From: Clostridium akagii DSM 12554
Lineage (GTDB): Bacteria; Bacillota; Clostridia; Clostridiales; Clostridiaceae
DNA: 64,000 nt
Direction: 5' to 3'
NCBI RefSeq assembly: GCF_000686725.1
Contig: NZ_KK366007.1
Location: 186,001 to 250,000 of the forward strand
The position numbers and the translations under genes are program-made. Shown here one piece after another: positions 8,060 to 17,961 of this stretch. The notes beneath the pieces are model-generated. The model was not told the origin of the DNA. It saw nothing but the letters and a program-made list of their open reading frames with translations, and did not search any database. The first letter of the stretch is position 1. Each line of letters begins with the position of its first letter.

Positions 8060-9148
8060 ATCATTTTTAGTTTGTAGCTTCATTTTTTTGTTTTTTGCAT
8101 TATATATTATAAAAACAATTATTGGAATTATAACAAAATTTAATAAAATTACGTCCAAAAATATGTTTAAAAGTTGGAATAATATAAATGTATTAAAAGA
8201 ACATAAATAAGCGGATATTCCAACTATGATTGTGATAATAAATATATTAAGTTTGCTTTTTACGCCTAATTTTTCTAAAAGAAAAGATAAGGCGAGAAAA
8301 GTTAAAATGTATTTTATATACCAACCACCTATCATTTGTAAAAGTACATATAATTCACCACTTTCCAAAAATCCGAAGTAGTTAATGAGTTGAGTTTGAA
8401 TTAATTTAGGGTAATAGATGTTATTTAACCTGGCAGCGCCAAAAGTTGTAATCACACCTAAAGTAGCAACAACTTCCATTTGTATTATAAATATAAGACT
8501 CCAACATATGTTTTTTCTCATAGTTTTCTTGTTCGCAATTTCTGTAAGCATAGGTAGTATAATAGCGAAGTTAGCGAAATAAGCTAAACTTTTGATTATG
8601 CACCCAACAAATTTAAGTGTTATTCCATTGCTCATAATTGGAAGTATATATTCAAAGTGCTTATAATTTTGAGTTAATATAGCTAAGTTTGTTCCTGAAA
8701 AAATAACAAAACATATTCCTATTATTGTTACAATTATTACCGCATTTTTACCCCGAGTTACAGTATAAAGTGCAGGGAATATAAAAAATACTATAAAAAA
8801 CCAAGGGGGGGTTTCTATAAGTACATTAATATGCATAGAGTTGGCCTCCACTGAAGAACACTCTATTAAAGTTAAAACTAGAGTCAGAGCAAAAAGCCAT
8901 AAGAAAATTTTACCTAGTGTTTTACCAAGAGCTGTGCAATATATGTCATATATATTAAAATTATTATTGTTTTTGCTTATTGTTATTATTATGTAGGCAA
9001 AGGCAAAAATAAGCAAGCCAGAACAAATTACAGAAATCCAAGAATCCTTACCACCTATAGAAGTATATATAGTTGGATAGGTTTTCATAGAGACTATAGT
9101 AACTCCAGATAAAATAAAAAACAAGTGACCACCGTTAAATTTATCCAT
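8054..9148 (-). CDS. gerKB: Spore germination receptor B subunit, endospore germination permease (GerAB/GerKB)
   Basis: An integral membrane protein of 364 residues with about ten hydrophobic segments, of the amino acid-permease-like GerAB family (Pfam Spore_permease). The N-terminal YPTIYTSIGGKDSWISVI and the conserved ETPPWFFIVFF region are characteristic. In the forespore inner membrane it forms the germinant-sensing complex with GerA-type A and C subunits. Those subunits are encoded divergently from 9371, so the receptor operon is split, an arrangement also found in other clostridia. The stop TGA comes from the palindrome shared with relQ. Start ATG 9148 has AGGAGG seven bases upstream. 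Confidence 0.85.
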   Translation of the reverse strand: MDKFNGGHLFFILSGVTIVSMKTYPTIYTSIGGKDSWISVICSGLLIFAFAYIIITISKNNNNFNIYDIYCTALGKTLGKIFLWLFALTLVLTLIECSSVEANSMHINVLIETPPWFFIVFFIFPALYTVTRGKNAVIIVTIIGICFVIFSGTNLAILTQNYKHFEYILPIMSNGITLKFVGCIIKSLAYFANFAIILPMLTEIANKKTMRKNICWSLIFIIQMEVVATLGVITTFGAARLNNIYYPKLIQTQLINYFGFLESGELYVLLQMIGGWYIKYILTFLALSFLLEKLGVKSKLNIFIITIIVGISAYLCSFNTFILFQLLNIFLDVILLNFVIIPIIVFIIYNAKNKKMKLQTKNDK

Positions 9149-9191
9149 ATTTTTCCTCCTATGATATTAATACCATTTTTAAATTGTAATT

Positions 9192-9250
9192 ATAAGGCAT
9201 CCCAAAGAAAGTAGTCTAGCATGCTGACTATTTTCTTTCAGATGCCTTAT
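9192..9250. repeat. 59-bp near-perfect palindrome in the divergent ger promoter region
   Basis: ATAAGGCATC (9192-9201) pairs with GATGCCTTAT (9241-9250), and AAAGAAAGTAGTC (9204-9216) pairs with GACTATTTTCTTT (9226-9238) with one mismatch. The centre AGCATGCT is itself palindromic. It sits between divergent starts, so it is not an ordinary terminator for either gene. It might act in the leader of the B-subunit transcript or be a small mobile palindrome. Confidence 0.65.
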
Positions 9251-9257
9251 ATATTTT

Positions 9258-9286
9258 GCATAAAGTATTTATAAAAATCCATACTA
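9258..9286 (+). promoter_or_regulatory. Sigma-G-like promoter of gerKA-gerKC
   Basis: GCATA (9258-9262) and CATACTA (9280-9286) are 17 bp apart and match the forespore sigma-G pattern of B. subtilis (G-H-A-T-R and C-A-T-W-M-T-A). It lies 84 bp upstream of the A-subunit start. Germination receptor operons are known sigma-G targets. Confidence 0.55.
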
Positions 9287-9370
9287 TGATTAGAGTAATT
9301 AGTCACAATAGTATTGTTTGATAATTAATGAATATTATTCAATAAATCGGAGAAATAAGTAGGTGATAAC

Positions 9371-10774
9371 ATGAACGAGGATTATATTGCTTTTGTGAAA
9401 GAAAAATTCAAAGGAAATATTGATGTAAAGTACAGACAAATACAATGTAAAAAAGGAAATATATTAATAGTTTTTATTGATAATATGTCAGATTCAAGAT
9501 TCATAAGCCAATATATTATTCAACCTATTATTAATAAAAGAGAAAACATTGAGAATTCAAATGATATAAGAAAAGGTATACTTTTTGCAAACTCTATAGG
9601 TATTATAGAAACTACACATGAAATGTTATACCATATATTATCAGGAGACGTTGTAATAATTTCAGATTTCTATGAAGGACTTATATTTTGTGAAGCTAAA
9701 AATTATACAAGAAGAGCTGTAGGTATTCCAATTACAGAAAGTGTAGTAAAAGGACCTAGAGAAGGATTCACAGAGGCATTTGTAGATAATATATCACTTA
9801 TAAGAAGAAAAGCAAGAAATGCAGATTTAAAATTTGAAAATGTGTTTATAGGTAAAAAATCAGAAACAGTGGTGATAATATCTTATATAAAAGGAGTAGC
9901 CAGTGATAGAGTTGTAGCACAAGTAAAAAAAGAATTAAAAAATATGGATGTAGAGTTTATATTGGATACAAATTATATTGAAGAGAGATTAAGTGAAAAA
10001 GGAACGCTTTATGAAACAGTTGGATATTCAGAAAAACCAGATGTAGTAACCTCAAAATTATTTGAAGGGAGAGTTGCAGTAATAGTAGATGGAACACCAT
10101 TTGTAGTAACAGTGCCGTATTTTTTTTATGAGAATTTTCAAATGTCAGACGACTATTATTTAAATAAATATATTTCTAATGCAATGAGAATATTAAGGTG
10201 GATTGCACTAGGTTTATCAACACTTTTACCAGGACTGTATGTTGCATTAACTACAAATCACTTTTCACTAATACCATCAATTTTTGTATTTAGGCTATCA
10301 ATTTCAAGGGCAGGTGTTCCTTTTCCAATGGTAGTGGAAGTTTTGCTCATGATTTTTTTCTTTCAGGTTTTGAGAGAAGCAGGCATAAGGCTACCACAAC
10401 CTATAGGTCAGGCAATGAGCATTGTTGGGGCTTTGATTTTAGGTCAATCTGCTGTAAGTGCTGGTTTTGCTTCTGAAACTACAGTTATAATAGTAGCTTT
10501 GGCTTCAATTTCAGCATTCTTAACACCCAAACTATATGGTGCAATAGCATTTTGGTCAACATTTTTAATAATAATTGCTGCCGTAGCAGGATTACCAGGA
10601 TTTTTTGTTGGCTTTTTTATGTTTCTATCTGAACTTGGAAGTTTAAAAAGCTGTGGTTTTAAGTATTTATTTCCAATGGGTACTTTAAAAAAATTCAACT
10701 TTAGAGATTTGATTCTAAGGGATAATTTAGATTCAATATCAGAAGGTTTTACAAATGAGGATGATAAAAAATGA
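9371..10774 (+). CDS. gerKA: Spore germination receptor A subunit (GerAA/GerKA)
   Basis: A 467-residue GerA-family protein. A hydrophilic N-terminal domain (about 1-260) contains SGDVVIISDFYEGLIFCEAK and the highly conserved ITESVVKGPREGFTE and NISLIRRK segments. It is followed by membrane helices with PGLYVALTTNH, SRAGVPFPMVVE, REAGIRLPQPIGQAMSIVGA and LILGQSAVSAG, all hallmarks of the family. In the spore inner membrane it forms the germinant receptor with the B and C subunits. The C-subunit gene overlaps the end by four bases (ATGA). Start ATG 9371 has GGTG seven bases upstream. The short N-terminus, about 20-40 residues less than GerAA, is usual for clostridial GerKA. Confidence 0.92.
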   Translation: MNEDYIAFVKEKFKGNIDVKYRQIQCKKGNILIVFIDNMSDSRFISQYIIQPIINKRENIENSNDIRKGILFANSIGIIETTHEMLYHILSGDVVIISDFYEGLIFCEAKNYTRRAVGIPITESVVKGPREGFTEAFVDNISLIRRKARNADLKFENVFIGKKSETVVIISYIKGVASDRVVAQVKKELKNMDVEFILDTNYIEERLSEKGTLYETVGYSEKPDVVTSKLFEGRVAVIVDGTPFVVTVPYFFYENFQMSDDYYLNKYISNAMRILRWIALGLSTLLPGLYVALTTNHFSLIPSIFVFRLSISRAGVPFPMVVEVLLMIFFFQVLREAGIRLPQPIGQAMSIVGALILGQSAVSAGFASETTVIIVALASISAFLTPKLYGAIAFWSTFLIIIAAVAGLPGFFVGFFMFLSELGSLKSCGFKYLFPMGTLKKFNFRDLILRDNLDSISEGFTNEDDKK

Positions 10775-11889
10775 AAAAAACTTTAATGTGCTTTTTTTTA
10801 ATAAGTTGCATTTTTCTAAATGGATGTTATGGATATAAAGATATAAATGATGCAGCCTTTGTTACTGCAGTGATATTTGATATTGATAAAACAAATAACC
10901 CGGTTATTTATCTTGAGATATTTAAACCTGCTAAAACATCAGCCAAAAGTTCTGAAAAAGCTGAGAGAATAGTGCTTAAAGGAACAGGTAAGACAGCTTA
11001 CGAAGCATTAAATGATGTAAATTTAGCCTCAAGTTATAAAATTGATTATACGCAAAATAAGGCTATCATTTACACAAAGCGAGCTGCACAATACGGTATT
11101 GGTTCATTTTTTGATATATTTAGAAGGAGTACTCAATTTATAACACGGCCGTATATGGCCGTATATGATGGCGATGTTGAGAGGCTAAGCCAAGGGAACT
11201 TCGAAGAAGAACAATTTGTAGGTTTATTCCTTTGGGATCTTATAAGAAACACAGGTGCAAGTTCTAGGACTGTTCAATCATCATTAAATAAATTTTTATC
11301 ACTCAGGGTTTCACCAGAAAAGACTGATGTTCTCACTGTAATTAAAATTTCTAATGAGGAACCAACGCCAACTCTTGTACTTGAAGGTGGAGCCATAATA
11401 AAGCATGATAAACTAAAGGATATGGTGCAAAAAACAGAGGGAGAGGCTTATAATTTTTTAACCAATCAAGTACAATATGGATCTATGGAAATTAATGATC
11501 CCAATAATAAAAATAAGTTTGTTTCACTTAGAATAGAGAAATCTAAAACTGATACAGAGGTTAATTATAGTGGTAAAAGTATTATTTTTAAGAAAAAGAT
11601 AACTGTGAATGCTAGCATTGTGGAGACACAAAACTATATAAACCTTACTGCTAAAGAATTGAAAGAGATAAAGTATGGTGCAGAGAAAAATTTAATTACG
11701 TCATGCACTAATGTTTTTAATAAATATAAAAAAGAAAATCTTGATATATTTATGCTTGGTGACTCTATTGCCAATAAATATGGGGATGAAGCAATAAAAG
11801 ACGAAAATAAAATATTAAAAAAGACCACAATAATAATAGAACCAAATGTAATAATAAATAGTGCTGGAAAGGCGAGAACATACAAGTGA
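10771..11889 (+). CDS. gerKC: Spore germination receptor C subunit, lipoprotein (GerAC/GerKC)
   Basis: A Ger(x)C family lipoprotein of 372 residues. The signal peptide ends in the lipobox LNGC (Cys 19), followed by YGYKDINDAAFVTAVIFDID, the family's N-terminal signature. It is anchored to the outer face of the spore inner membrane and is required for receptor function. The gene overlaps gerKA by four bases, giving translational coupling. The last codons AAG TGA are part of an AAGTGACAA element, and a GC-rich terminator follows at 11907-11943. Confidence 0.92.
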   Translation: MKKTLMCFFLISCIFLNGCYGYKDINDAAFVTAVIFDIDKTNNPVIYLEIFKPAKTSAKSSEKAERIVLKGTGKTAYEALNDVNLASSYKIDYTQNKAIIYTKRAAQYGIGSFFDIFRRSTQFITRPYMAVYDGDVERLSQGNFEEEQFVGLFLWDLIRNTGASSRTVQSSLNKFLSLRVSPEKTDVLTVIKISNEEPTPTLVLEGGAIIKHDKLKDMVQKTEGEAYNFLTNQVQYGSMEINDPNNKNKFVSLRIEKSKTDTEVNYSGKSIIFKKKITVNASIVETQNYINLTAKELKEIKYGAEKNLITSCTNVFNKYKKENLDIFMLGDSIANKYGDEAIKDENKILKKTTIIIEPNVIINSAGKARTYK

Positions 11890-11906
11890 CAAATCAATGA
11901 AGATTT

Positions 11907-11943
11907 AAAGCCCAGAGAATCAAGTTGTGATTGTCTGGGCTTT
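11907..11943. terminator. Terminator between gerKC and leuS
   Basis: AAAGCCCAGA (11907-11916) pairs with TCTGGGCTTT (11934-11943). It sits just downstream of an AAGTGACAA element copy at 11885-11905 and serves convergent gerKC and leuS. Confidence 0.75.
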
Positions 11944-11967
11944 ATCTATTAAATTAAATGAAGAATG

Positions 11968-14406
11968 TTATTTTACTACAATATTAACTAATCTTCCTTT
12001 AATAACAATTATTTTTAAAATGGTTTTTCCTTCTAGAGCTATTTTTACAGAAGAATCCTCTAGGGCAGCGTTTTCTATGGACGTGTCATCAAGATTTGCA
12101 GGAATATTAAATCTTGCTTTAATCTTACCATTAACTTGAATGGCTATTTCTACTTCGTCCTTCACAAGTGCTTTTGGATCAAATTCTGGCCATTTTTCAT
12201 TAAAAATAGAGAAGTTGTTAGTTAATATACTCCACTGTTCTTCGCAAAAATGGGGAGCAAAAGGTGCTAGGATTTTAATAAAATCATCTAAACATTCCTT
12301 TAGAAAAACGGGATTTTTAACTTGGCAACTTGAGTATTTAGTCAGAGCATTGGTAAATTCCATTATTCTTGCTATACAAGTGTTAAATTGGAATTTTTCT
12401 GCATCCTCACTAATTCCTTTAATTGAAAAATGTCTTACATAGTTCAGTTCTTTTTCAGCTTTATCTATGGTATTTTTTGATTTTCCACCTAAATTTATAT
12501 AATCTGTGCACTTAGATAAAATTCTTTGAGCTCTATCAACAAATTTTGCCATGGCTTTTATACCATCATCGCTCCAAGCTCCACCTTCAACAAAATCAAA
12601 ACCAAACATTAAATAAAGTCTGAATACATCTGCACCATATTTAGATATATAATCATCGGGAGAAATTGTATTGCCCTTTGATTTACTCATTTTTTGCCCA
12701 TCTGGTCCAAGTATTAAACCTTGGTGTCTTAAAGATTTAAAAGGCTCATCAAAATCAAGGTATCCCATATCTCTAAGAGCTTTTGTCATAAATCTTGCAT
12801 ATAAAAGATGCATGCAAGCATGTTCAGGGCCACCAACATATTTATCAACAGGTAAAATTTTATTTATCTTGTTAGGATCAAAAGCCATTTCACTATTTTT
12901 ATTATCAGCATATCTTAAATAGTACCAAGATGAACATACAAAGGTATCTAAAGTATCAACTTCTCTTTTAGCTTTGCCGCCACAATGTGGGCAAGTTGTA
13001 TTTACGAAGTCTTCACTTTTTGCTAGTGGTGATTTTCCATCAGGAGTAAATTCTACGTCATAGGGAAGTTCAATGGGAAGTTGATCTTCTGGAACAGGAA
13101 CAATTCCACATGTATCACAGTATACAATAGGTATTGGAGCACCCCAATATCTTTGCCTAGATACAAGCCAATCATGAAGTCTATAGTTTACCTTCCAACG
13201 ACCAAGGTCTTTTTTGGATAGGGTATTAATAATAGCTTCTTTAGCTTCATTTCCAGATAAGTCATTAAAATTTTCACTGCTTACTAGTTTACCGTAACCA
13301 GCATATGGAAGCTTTTCTCCACCTTCAATAACTCTTATAATAGGTAGTTTATATTTTGTAGCAAAGTCGAAATCTCTCTCGTCATGTGATGGAACTGCCA
13401 TAACAGCACCAGTTCCATAGGTTGCAAGCACATAATCAGCCACCCATATTGGAATTTTTTTACCGTTTACAGGATTTATTGCATAAGATCCTGTAAATAC
13501 TCCAGTTTTTTCTCTTGTTAGAGATTGTCTTTCAATTTCAGATTGCTTTTTAGTATGCTGCTTATACGTCTCTACTGCTGTTTTATATTCATCAATGGTA
13601 AGTTTATCTGTTAATGGACTTTCTGGAGCTAGAACCACATAGGTAACCCCAAATAGAGTATCAACTCTTGTAGTAAATACATCAAAGGTAATATCAGAAT
13701 CATAAGCTTTAAAAGTAACTTCAGCACCTTTAGATTTACCTATCCAATGTTTTTGCATGGATTTTGTCTTCTCAGGCCAATCTAGAGGTTCAAGTTTCTC
13801 TAAAAGTTCATCTGCATAATCTGTTATTTTAAAGAACCATTGAGTTAAGTCTTTTTTTGTAACTTCAGTGCCACATCTTTCACAAGTACCATCTATAACC
13901 TGCTCATTTGCTAGAACTGTATTACAACTAGGACACCAATTTACAGGAGCCTTTTTCCTATAGGCTAGACCTTTTTCGTAAAGCTTTAAAAATAACCATT
14001 GAGTCCATTTATAATAATCGGGATTACAAGTTACAACTTCTGCATCCCAATTGAACATAGCACCCATGGCTTTTAACTGCTTTTCCATGGTTTCTATATT
14101 TTTAAGAGTAGAATCCTTTGGATGAAGTCCTGTTTTTATTGCATAGTTTTCAGCAGGAAGACCAAAAGCATCAAATCCCATAGGCTGAAATACATTGTAA
14201 CCTTGCATCTTTTTTAGTCTTGCCCAGGAGTCAACAGGAGCATAGTTGAACCAGTGACCAGCATGAAGTTTTGCGCCAGAAGGATATGAAAACATTTCAA
14301 GCACGTATAACTTTTCCTTAAGATTATCTTTATCAAATTTATAAAGATCTGTATCTTCCCAAATTTTCTGCCATTTTTTATCAATCTTTGTACCGTAAAT
14401 TTCCAT
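11968..14406 (-). CDS. leuS: Leucyl-tRNA synthetase
   Basis: A class I synthetase (EC 6.1.1.4) charging tRNA-Leu, 812 residues. The HIGH-type motif is HAGH at 48-51 within the N-terminal Rossmann half. A zinc-type insert ([20 protein letters not shown]) and the CP1 editing domain ([34 protein letters not shown]) follow. The second Rossmann half contains [14 protein letters not shown], a second zinc pair (CPHCGG), and the KMSKS loop in [10 protein letters not shown]. The anticodon-binding and C-terminal domains end in [13 protein letters not shown] chose ATG 14404-14406 because GGAGG lies seven bases upstream; the upstream in-frame ATG has no site. It is controlled by the Leu T-box leader upstream. 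Confidence 0.97.
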   Translation of the reverse strand: MEIYGTKIDKKWQKIWEDTDLYKFDKDNLKEKLYVLEMFSYPSGAKLHAGHWFNYAPVDSWARLKKMQGYNVFQPMGFDAFGLPAENYAIKTGLHPKDSTLKNIETMEKQLKAMGAMFNWDAEVVTCNPDYYKWTQWLFLKLYEKGLAYRKKAPVNWCPSCNTVLANEQVIDGTCERCGTEVTKKDLTQWFFKITDYADELLEKLEPLDWPEKTKSMQKHWIGKSKGAEVTFKAYDSDITFDVFTTRVDTLFGVTYVVLAPESPLTDKLTIDEYKTAVETYKQHTKKQSEIERQSLTREKTGVFTGSYAINPVNGKKIPIWVADYVLATYGTGAVMAVPSHDERDFDFATKYKLPIIRVIEGGEKLPYAGYGKLVSSENFNDLSGNEAKEAIINTLSKKDLGRWKVNYRLHDWLVSRQRYWGAPIPIVYCDTCGIVPVPEDQLPIELPYDVEFTPDGKSPLAKSEDFVNTTCPHCGGKAKREVDTLDTFVCSSWYYLRYADNKNSEMAFDPNKINKILPVDKYVGGPEHACMHLLYARFMTKALRDMGYLDFDEPFKSLRHQGLILGPDGQKMSKSKGNTISPDDYISKYGADVFRLYLMFGFDFVEGGAWSDDGIKAMAKFVDRAQRILSKCTDYINLGGKSKNTIDKAEKELNYVRHFSIKGISEDAEKFQFNTCIARIMEFTNALTKYSSCQVKNPVFLKECLDDFIKILAPFAPHFCEEQWSILTNNFSIFNEKWPEFDPKALVKDEVEIAIQVNGKIKARFNIPANLDDTSIENAALEDSSVKIALEGKTILKIIVIKGRLVNIVVK

Positions 14407-14469
14407 GAGGCAACCTCCTAAATTTATGCACTTACGTGCCATACAGCTGTATTGTATTTGAATATACTA

Positions 14470-14745
14470 AAAAAACAAAAAAACCTCCGTCTCAAAAGAG
14501 ACGAAGGATATACTCCGTGGTACCACTCTAATTAGATTAAGTCATCCTGAAAAAATAAAAGCAGTTAACTGACAAAAACTATTTTTTCAAAGAAAAACTA
14601 AAACCTCACTTTATAATATAACGGTTTTAACCGTATTACTAGCTACGTAATAAGCTCACAAGTGAGTTCATATTTTACCATCACTGTTTTTCAGCTACCA
14701 ACAGCTCTCTTAAGGTGGCTAGAATATTACTACTCTTGATCAAAG
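14470..14745 (-). promoter_or_regulatory. T-box riboswitch, leucine-specific, upstream of leuS
   Basis: The leader contains the T-box core AGAGTGGTACCACGG (complement of 14515-14529). A terminator hairpin (GTCTC/GAGAC flanked by CTTC and GGAGG, 14484-14507) and a T run follow. In Stem I the specifier loop reads GAACTCAC, with codon CTC (Leu) at 14664-14666. The bulge TGGT would pair with the ACCA end of uncharged tRNA-Leu (discriminator A). So leuS transcription should read through when uncharged tRNA-Leu accumulates. Confidence 0.92.
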
Positions 14746-14802
14746 CAAATATAAAATTGTTATTAAAAATTATAATGTATTAATAAAGAATTGTCAACAA
14801 TA

Positions 14803-14830
14803 AAAAAAGCTAAGATAATATCTTAACTTT
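14803..14830 (-). terminator. Terminator of tRNA-Gln
   Basis: On the minus strand GTTAAGATA pairs with TATCTTAGC, followed by seven T. The hairpin begins directly after the tRNA CCA end. Confidence 0.7.
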
Positions 14831-14906
14831 TGGCTGCCCTAGCAGGACTCGAACCCACACATGCCTGAACCAGAATCAGGTGCCTTACCAATTTGGCTAT
14901 AGAGCA
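14831..14906 (-). tRNA. tRNA-Gln (anticodon CTG)
   Basis: A full cloverleaf can be drawn. The acceptor TGCTCTA pairs with TAGGGCA (one G-T). The D stem is GCC/GGC, the anticodon stem CCTGA/TCAGG has loop TTCTGGT giving CTG (reads CAG, Gln), and the T arm GTGGG/CCTGC holds loop TTCGAGT. The discriminator is G, with CCA encoded. The T stem contains two G-T pairs, which is a little weak. The D arm ATAGCCAAATTGGTAAGGCA is typical of tRNA-Gln. Confidence 0.9.
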
Positions 14907-15003
14907 TCAGCAACAATTAATATTATATCTTATTTTAAATTAATGTCAATAGCATTTGAGGAAAAATTTACTTGTGGTATAATTTGATTGGTAGGTGATA
15001 TAT

Positions 15004-15690
15004 ATGTCAGTTAATTTAAAAAATGATTGGAAAGACTTATTGAAAGATGAATTTAACAAAGAATATTATGTAAAACTAAGACATTTTTTATCAAATGAGT
15101 ATAATAAGAAAACTGTATTCCCAGATATGTATGACATTTTTAATGCATTACATTTTACGTCTTTTAAAGATGTGAAAGTAGTTATTTTGGGTCAGGATCC
15201 ATATCATGGACCAAATCAAGCTCATGGACTGAGTTTTTCGGTTAAACCAGGGGTTAAGGCACCACCGTCCTTAGTTAATATATATAAAGAACTTAGGGAT
15301 GATGTAGGCTGCTACATACCCAATAACGGCTATTTAAAAAAGTGGGCAGATCAAGGTGTACTTTTATTAAATACATCATTGACTGTAAGAGCTGGGGAAG
15401 CGAATTCTCACAAAAATATTGGGTGGGAAATACTTACTGATAAAATAATAGAATTATTAAATGAAAGAGAAGAACCCGTGGTTTTCATTTTATGGGGTAA
15501 TAATGCCATTTCTAAGGAAAAGCTTATAACTAATTCTTGGCACTACATAATAAAATCTGTACATCCCAGTCCTCTTTCAGCTTCTAGAGGCTTTTTTGGT
15601 AGTAAACCTTTTTCTAAAACCAATAAATTTCTTGAAGGCATAGGAAAAGAAAGTATTGATTGGCAAATTACAAACATAGAAGCTAAGTGA
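15004..15690 (+). CDS. ung: Uracil-DNA glycosylase, family 1
   Basis: It removes uracil from DNA, the first step of base excision repair. The protein has 228 residues from ATG 15004, which has GGTG eight bases upstream; GTG 14995 is a possible longer start. The water-activating Asp is residue 65 in [18 protein letters not shown]. The product-release and minor-groove loop is [18 protein letters not shown] near the C-terminus, and [17 protein letters not shown] is also conserved. The stop codon lies inside a perfect hairpin of the AAGTGACAA family. Confidence 0.96.
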   Translation: MSVNLKNDWKDLLKDEFNKEYYVKLRHFLSNEYNKKTVFPDMYDIFNALHFTSFKDVKVVILGQDPYHGPNQAHGLSFSVKPGVKAPPSLVNIYKELRDDVGCYIPNNGYLKKWADQGVLLLNTSLTVRAGEANSHKNIGWEILTDKIIELLNEREEPVVFILWGNNAISKEKLITNSWHYIIKSVHPSPLSASRGFFGSKPFSKTNKFLEGIGKESIDWQITNIEAK

Positions 15691-15713
15691 CAATTACTTG
15701 TCACTTAGCTTCT
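15678..15713. terminator. Perfect 16-bp hairpin terminator overlapping the ung stop
   Basis: AGAAGCTAAGTGACAA (15678-15693) and its exact complement (15698-15713) flank a four-base loop. The TGA stop of ung is in the left arm, so the hairpin overlaps coding sequence. It is another copy of the AAGTGACAA element. Confidence 0.75.
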
Positions 15714-15727
15714 GTCGTGCCATAGTA

Positions 15728-16234
15728 TTATTTTATATGTTTTATGAAACGTCTATTTGCATAAGCTATAAATAGTGTTATGGCATAGTCACAAATTAAA
15801 AACACGATTTCTGTGCCAATAACTACAAAAGTAAGTGAGATTCTTAGATTTAATAGGTCTGTGAAAAGCAATTTATATATTAAGTAAAATACAAACATAC
15901 TAACATTAAAAAACACAAGTTTTAGTATTATTTCAATGGGAATTTTATTAATTTTTTCTATGTAAAATTTAATAAAACCATAGCTTCCAAAAAAAAGTAT
16001 ATAGGCAAAAACATTCCATCTAAATCCAAGTAGTAAAATTGCAAGAATAGAAGTTGCGGCATAAACAACTAAACTGTTCCGCACATTTGTAGTTAAGATA
16101 GCTATTGGAATAATACAACAGGCTATTCCTAATACATATAATTTAGTTGTAGGTATTATGCTAGAAAGATATATACACAGAATAGATAAAGCTGTGAATA
16201 TGCCTCCTTTAGCTAAATTGCTTGCCTTTGACAT
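15728..16234 (-). CDS. Conserved hypothetical multi-pass membrane protein
   Basis: The protein has 168 residues with about five membrane segments (GIFTALSILCIYLSSII, ALILTTN region, ILAILLLGF, KLVFFNVSMFVFYLIY, IVFLICDYAITLFIAY). The N-terminus KASNLAKGGIFTALSI resembles the start of ECF-type substrate-binding (DUF2232-like) membrane proteins, but I cannot assign a family. It is the third gene of a minus-strand cluster (DUF5685, DnaJ-like, this), 17 bp after the DnaJ-like gene, so its job may be tied to theirs. Start ATG 16234 has AGGAGGC nearby. Confidence 0.6.
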   Translation of the reverse strand: MSKASNLAKGGIFTALSILCIYLSSIIPTTKLYVLGIACCIIPIAILTTNVRNSLVVYAATSILAILLLGFRWNVFAYILFFGSYGFIKFYIEKINKIPIEIILKLVFFNVSMFVFYLIYKLLFTDLLNLRISLTFVVIGTEIVFLICDYAITLFIAYANRRFIKHIK

Positions 16235-16251
16235 GATTATTCATCTCCTTT

Positions 16252-16872
16252 TTAGCAGCCTCCACCCATTCCACCGCCCATACAGTCACAAATTTGTTCT
16301 GAACACCAGATTGAAATACACATGCTTAAACAATCATTGTCTCTATTGCCGCCATTGCCGCCATAGGGATTTCTATATGAGTTGTTTCTTTGACCTAAAG
16401 ATTGAAAAGCATTCCTGTATTCCTGGTTTTGAGGTTCCATATTATAAGCTTTGTTTATATATGAATAGGCATTATCATACCAACCCTTTTTAAGGTATAA
16501 ATTACCCATTAAAAAGTTCCATTCTGCATCTCTACTTTTTACCACATTGAGTTTTTGTTCAGCAGCATCTAAGTTTCCGTTGTTAATGTCTACTCTTATT
16601 GAGCTATATTCAGCATTACTACTTTGTGAACGGTTTTGACTACCTTGACTACCACTAAATCCACCACTATGAGAATTGTTACTTGAGCTATTTTTAAGAA
16701 GATAATCATAGGCCTCATTAATTTCTCTCATTTTTTCTTCGGCAAGCTCTTTTAGGGGATTATTGCCATATTGATCAGGATGGTACTTTTTAGCTTGTTC
16801 CCTGTAGGCTTTTTTTATTTCTTCTTGAGAAGCCCCTTCTTTGACTCCAAGTACTTCATATGGATCTTGCAT
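16252..16872 (-). CDS. J-domain (DnaJ-like) protein with TPR-like middle and Cys/Gly-rich tail
   Basis: The protein has 206 residues. Residues 1-65 form a J domain ([20 protein letters not shown] then KKYHPDQY with the essential HPD), which stimulates an Hsp70 ATPase. A Ser/Asn/Gly linker follows, then two TPR-like helices ([38 protein letters not shown]). The tail is rich in Cys and Gly ([22 protein letters not shown]). It lacks the classical DnaJ zinc centre and peptide-binding domains, so it is a specialised co-chaperone. It lies between a DUF5685 gene and a membrane protein gene. Confidence 0.8.
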   Translation of the reverse strand: MQDPYEVLGVKEGASQEEIKKAYREQAKKYHPDQYGNNPLKELAEEKMREINEAYDYLLKNSSSNNSHSGGFSGSQGSQNRSQSSNAEYSSIRVDINNGNLDAAEQKLNVVKSRDAEWNFLMGNLYLKKGWYDNAYSYINKAYNMEPQNQEYRNAFQSLGQRNNSYRNPYGGNGGNRDNDCLSMCISIWCSEQICDCMGGGMGGGC

Positions 16873-16903
16873 TTAAAATTTCCTCCTTGTTTTATACATA
16901 AGT

Positions 16904-17791
16904 CTATAAATTTAAATTTGCATCTACTGTAGAATCTTTTTTATGGAATACATTTTCCATCTTTTCTAATAATCCATTTTGTAATATATTATATAGAATA
17001 TCATTGTTTGTACAAAGTGACAATTTGTTTAAACTCTCGAAGCAATTTCTTGCTGAAGTTACTAATATGAAGTCTATTCTTTCCTTAATTGATGATTTAA
17101 AATCTTCAAAATTCAAATTATCTGTATTTAGTGTTCTAACTAGGGCATTAAATTTGTTACTAGCTATATCATCTTCAAGATCATCAAAAGCATCAATAAT
17201 GTATATCCATTTTCCTAAATTATAACCTAGATTATAAAGCAAATCCTTTTGCAGATTATTTTCTGGGTATTCACTTACAATAAATGCTGTTAATTCAGCA
17301 AATGGATGTGATAATTCATCAATACCCATAGAAACATCATTGTCCTCTAATTTATATAAGGCATTTAGTCTACCTTTAATAAAATCACTGTGCTTTTTTA
17401 GTCTATCAGGGAATTTATGTACATAGTTTTTAATAATGTGGGTAAATACAATTGATTTTAATGATTTTTCATCTTTTACGTCATCTGCAAGTTTGTAGTA
17501 CGCTAGAGCTAAGTTTAGAAAACTTGCATAGTTTAGGGCGGAGTTATTAACTATGAATATCCTCTTTTTCAAAGGGTGTGCTATACACCTTCCGATTGTA
17601 TAGTCACATTTCTTTTCGCTAAGGGCATCTAATAGCACGGCTATAAAAGTCATGTCATAATTAATGAGTAATCTTGGTATATTTCCATAATTTTTTTTTA
17701 AAGATAAACAAAGCCCACAATAATAGGCTTTAAATTTCTCATAATCTTTCATTTTAAGTTCAGACTTACATGGTGTAACATAACCAAACAT
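16904..17791 (-). CDS. DUF5685 family protein
   Basis: The protein has 295 residues when started at ATG 17791 (MFGYVTPCKSEL), which is the conserved beginning of the family. The longer frame to GTG 17827 adds 12 unlike residues and lacks a clear site. Conserved features are KMKDYEKFKAYYCGLCLSLK with two Cys, INYDMTFIAVLLDAL, and a helical all-alpha body with DAFDDLEDD, an Asp-rich patch that recalls metal-binding helical enzymes such as prenyl synthases. The function is unknown. It is the first gene of the cluster with the J-domain protein, an association that recurs in clostridia. Confidence 0.75.
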   Translation of the reverse strand: MFGYVTPCKSELKMKDYEKFKAYYCGLCLSLKKNYGNIPRLLINYDMTFIAVLLDALSEKKCDYTIGRCIAHPLKKRIFIVNNSALNYASFLNLALAYYKLADDVKDEKSLKSIVFTHIIKNYVHKFPDRLKKHSDFIKGRLNALYKLEDNDVSMGIDELSHPFAELTAFIVSEYPENNLQKDLLYNLGYNLGKWIYIIDAFDDLEDDIASNKFNALVRTLNTDNLNFEDFKSSIKERIDFILVTSARNCFESLNKLSLCTNNDILYNILQNGLLEKMENVFHKKDSTVDANLNL

Positions 17792-17961
17792 TAAAGTTAA
17801 AACACACCTTTCTTTTGTTCTCACCAAATCAGTGAAGTTTACCTTATTATAACATAGTAAATTAAATAGATATATGTTTTTACATGTAATGTTAACAGTT
17901 TTATAATAGTTTATATGATATAATTGGAATATTAATTTTTTCGTTTTAGGAAGGTGTAAAT

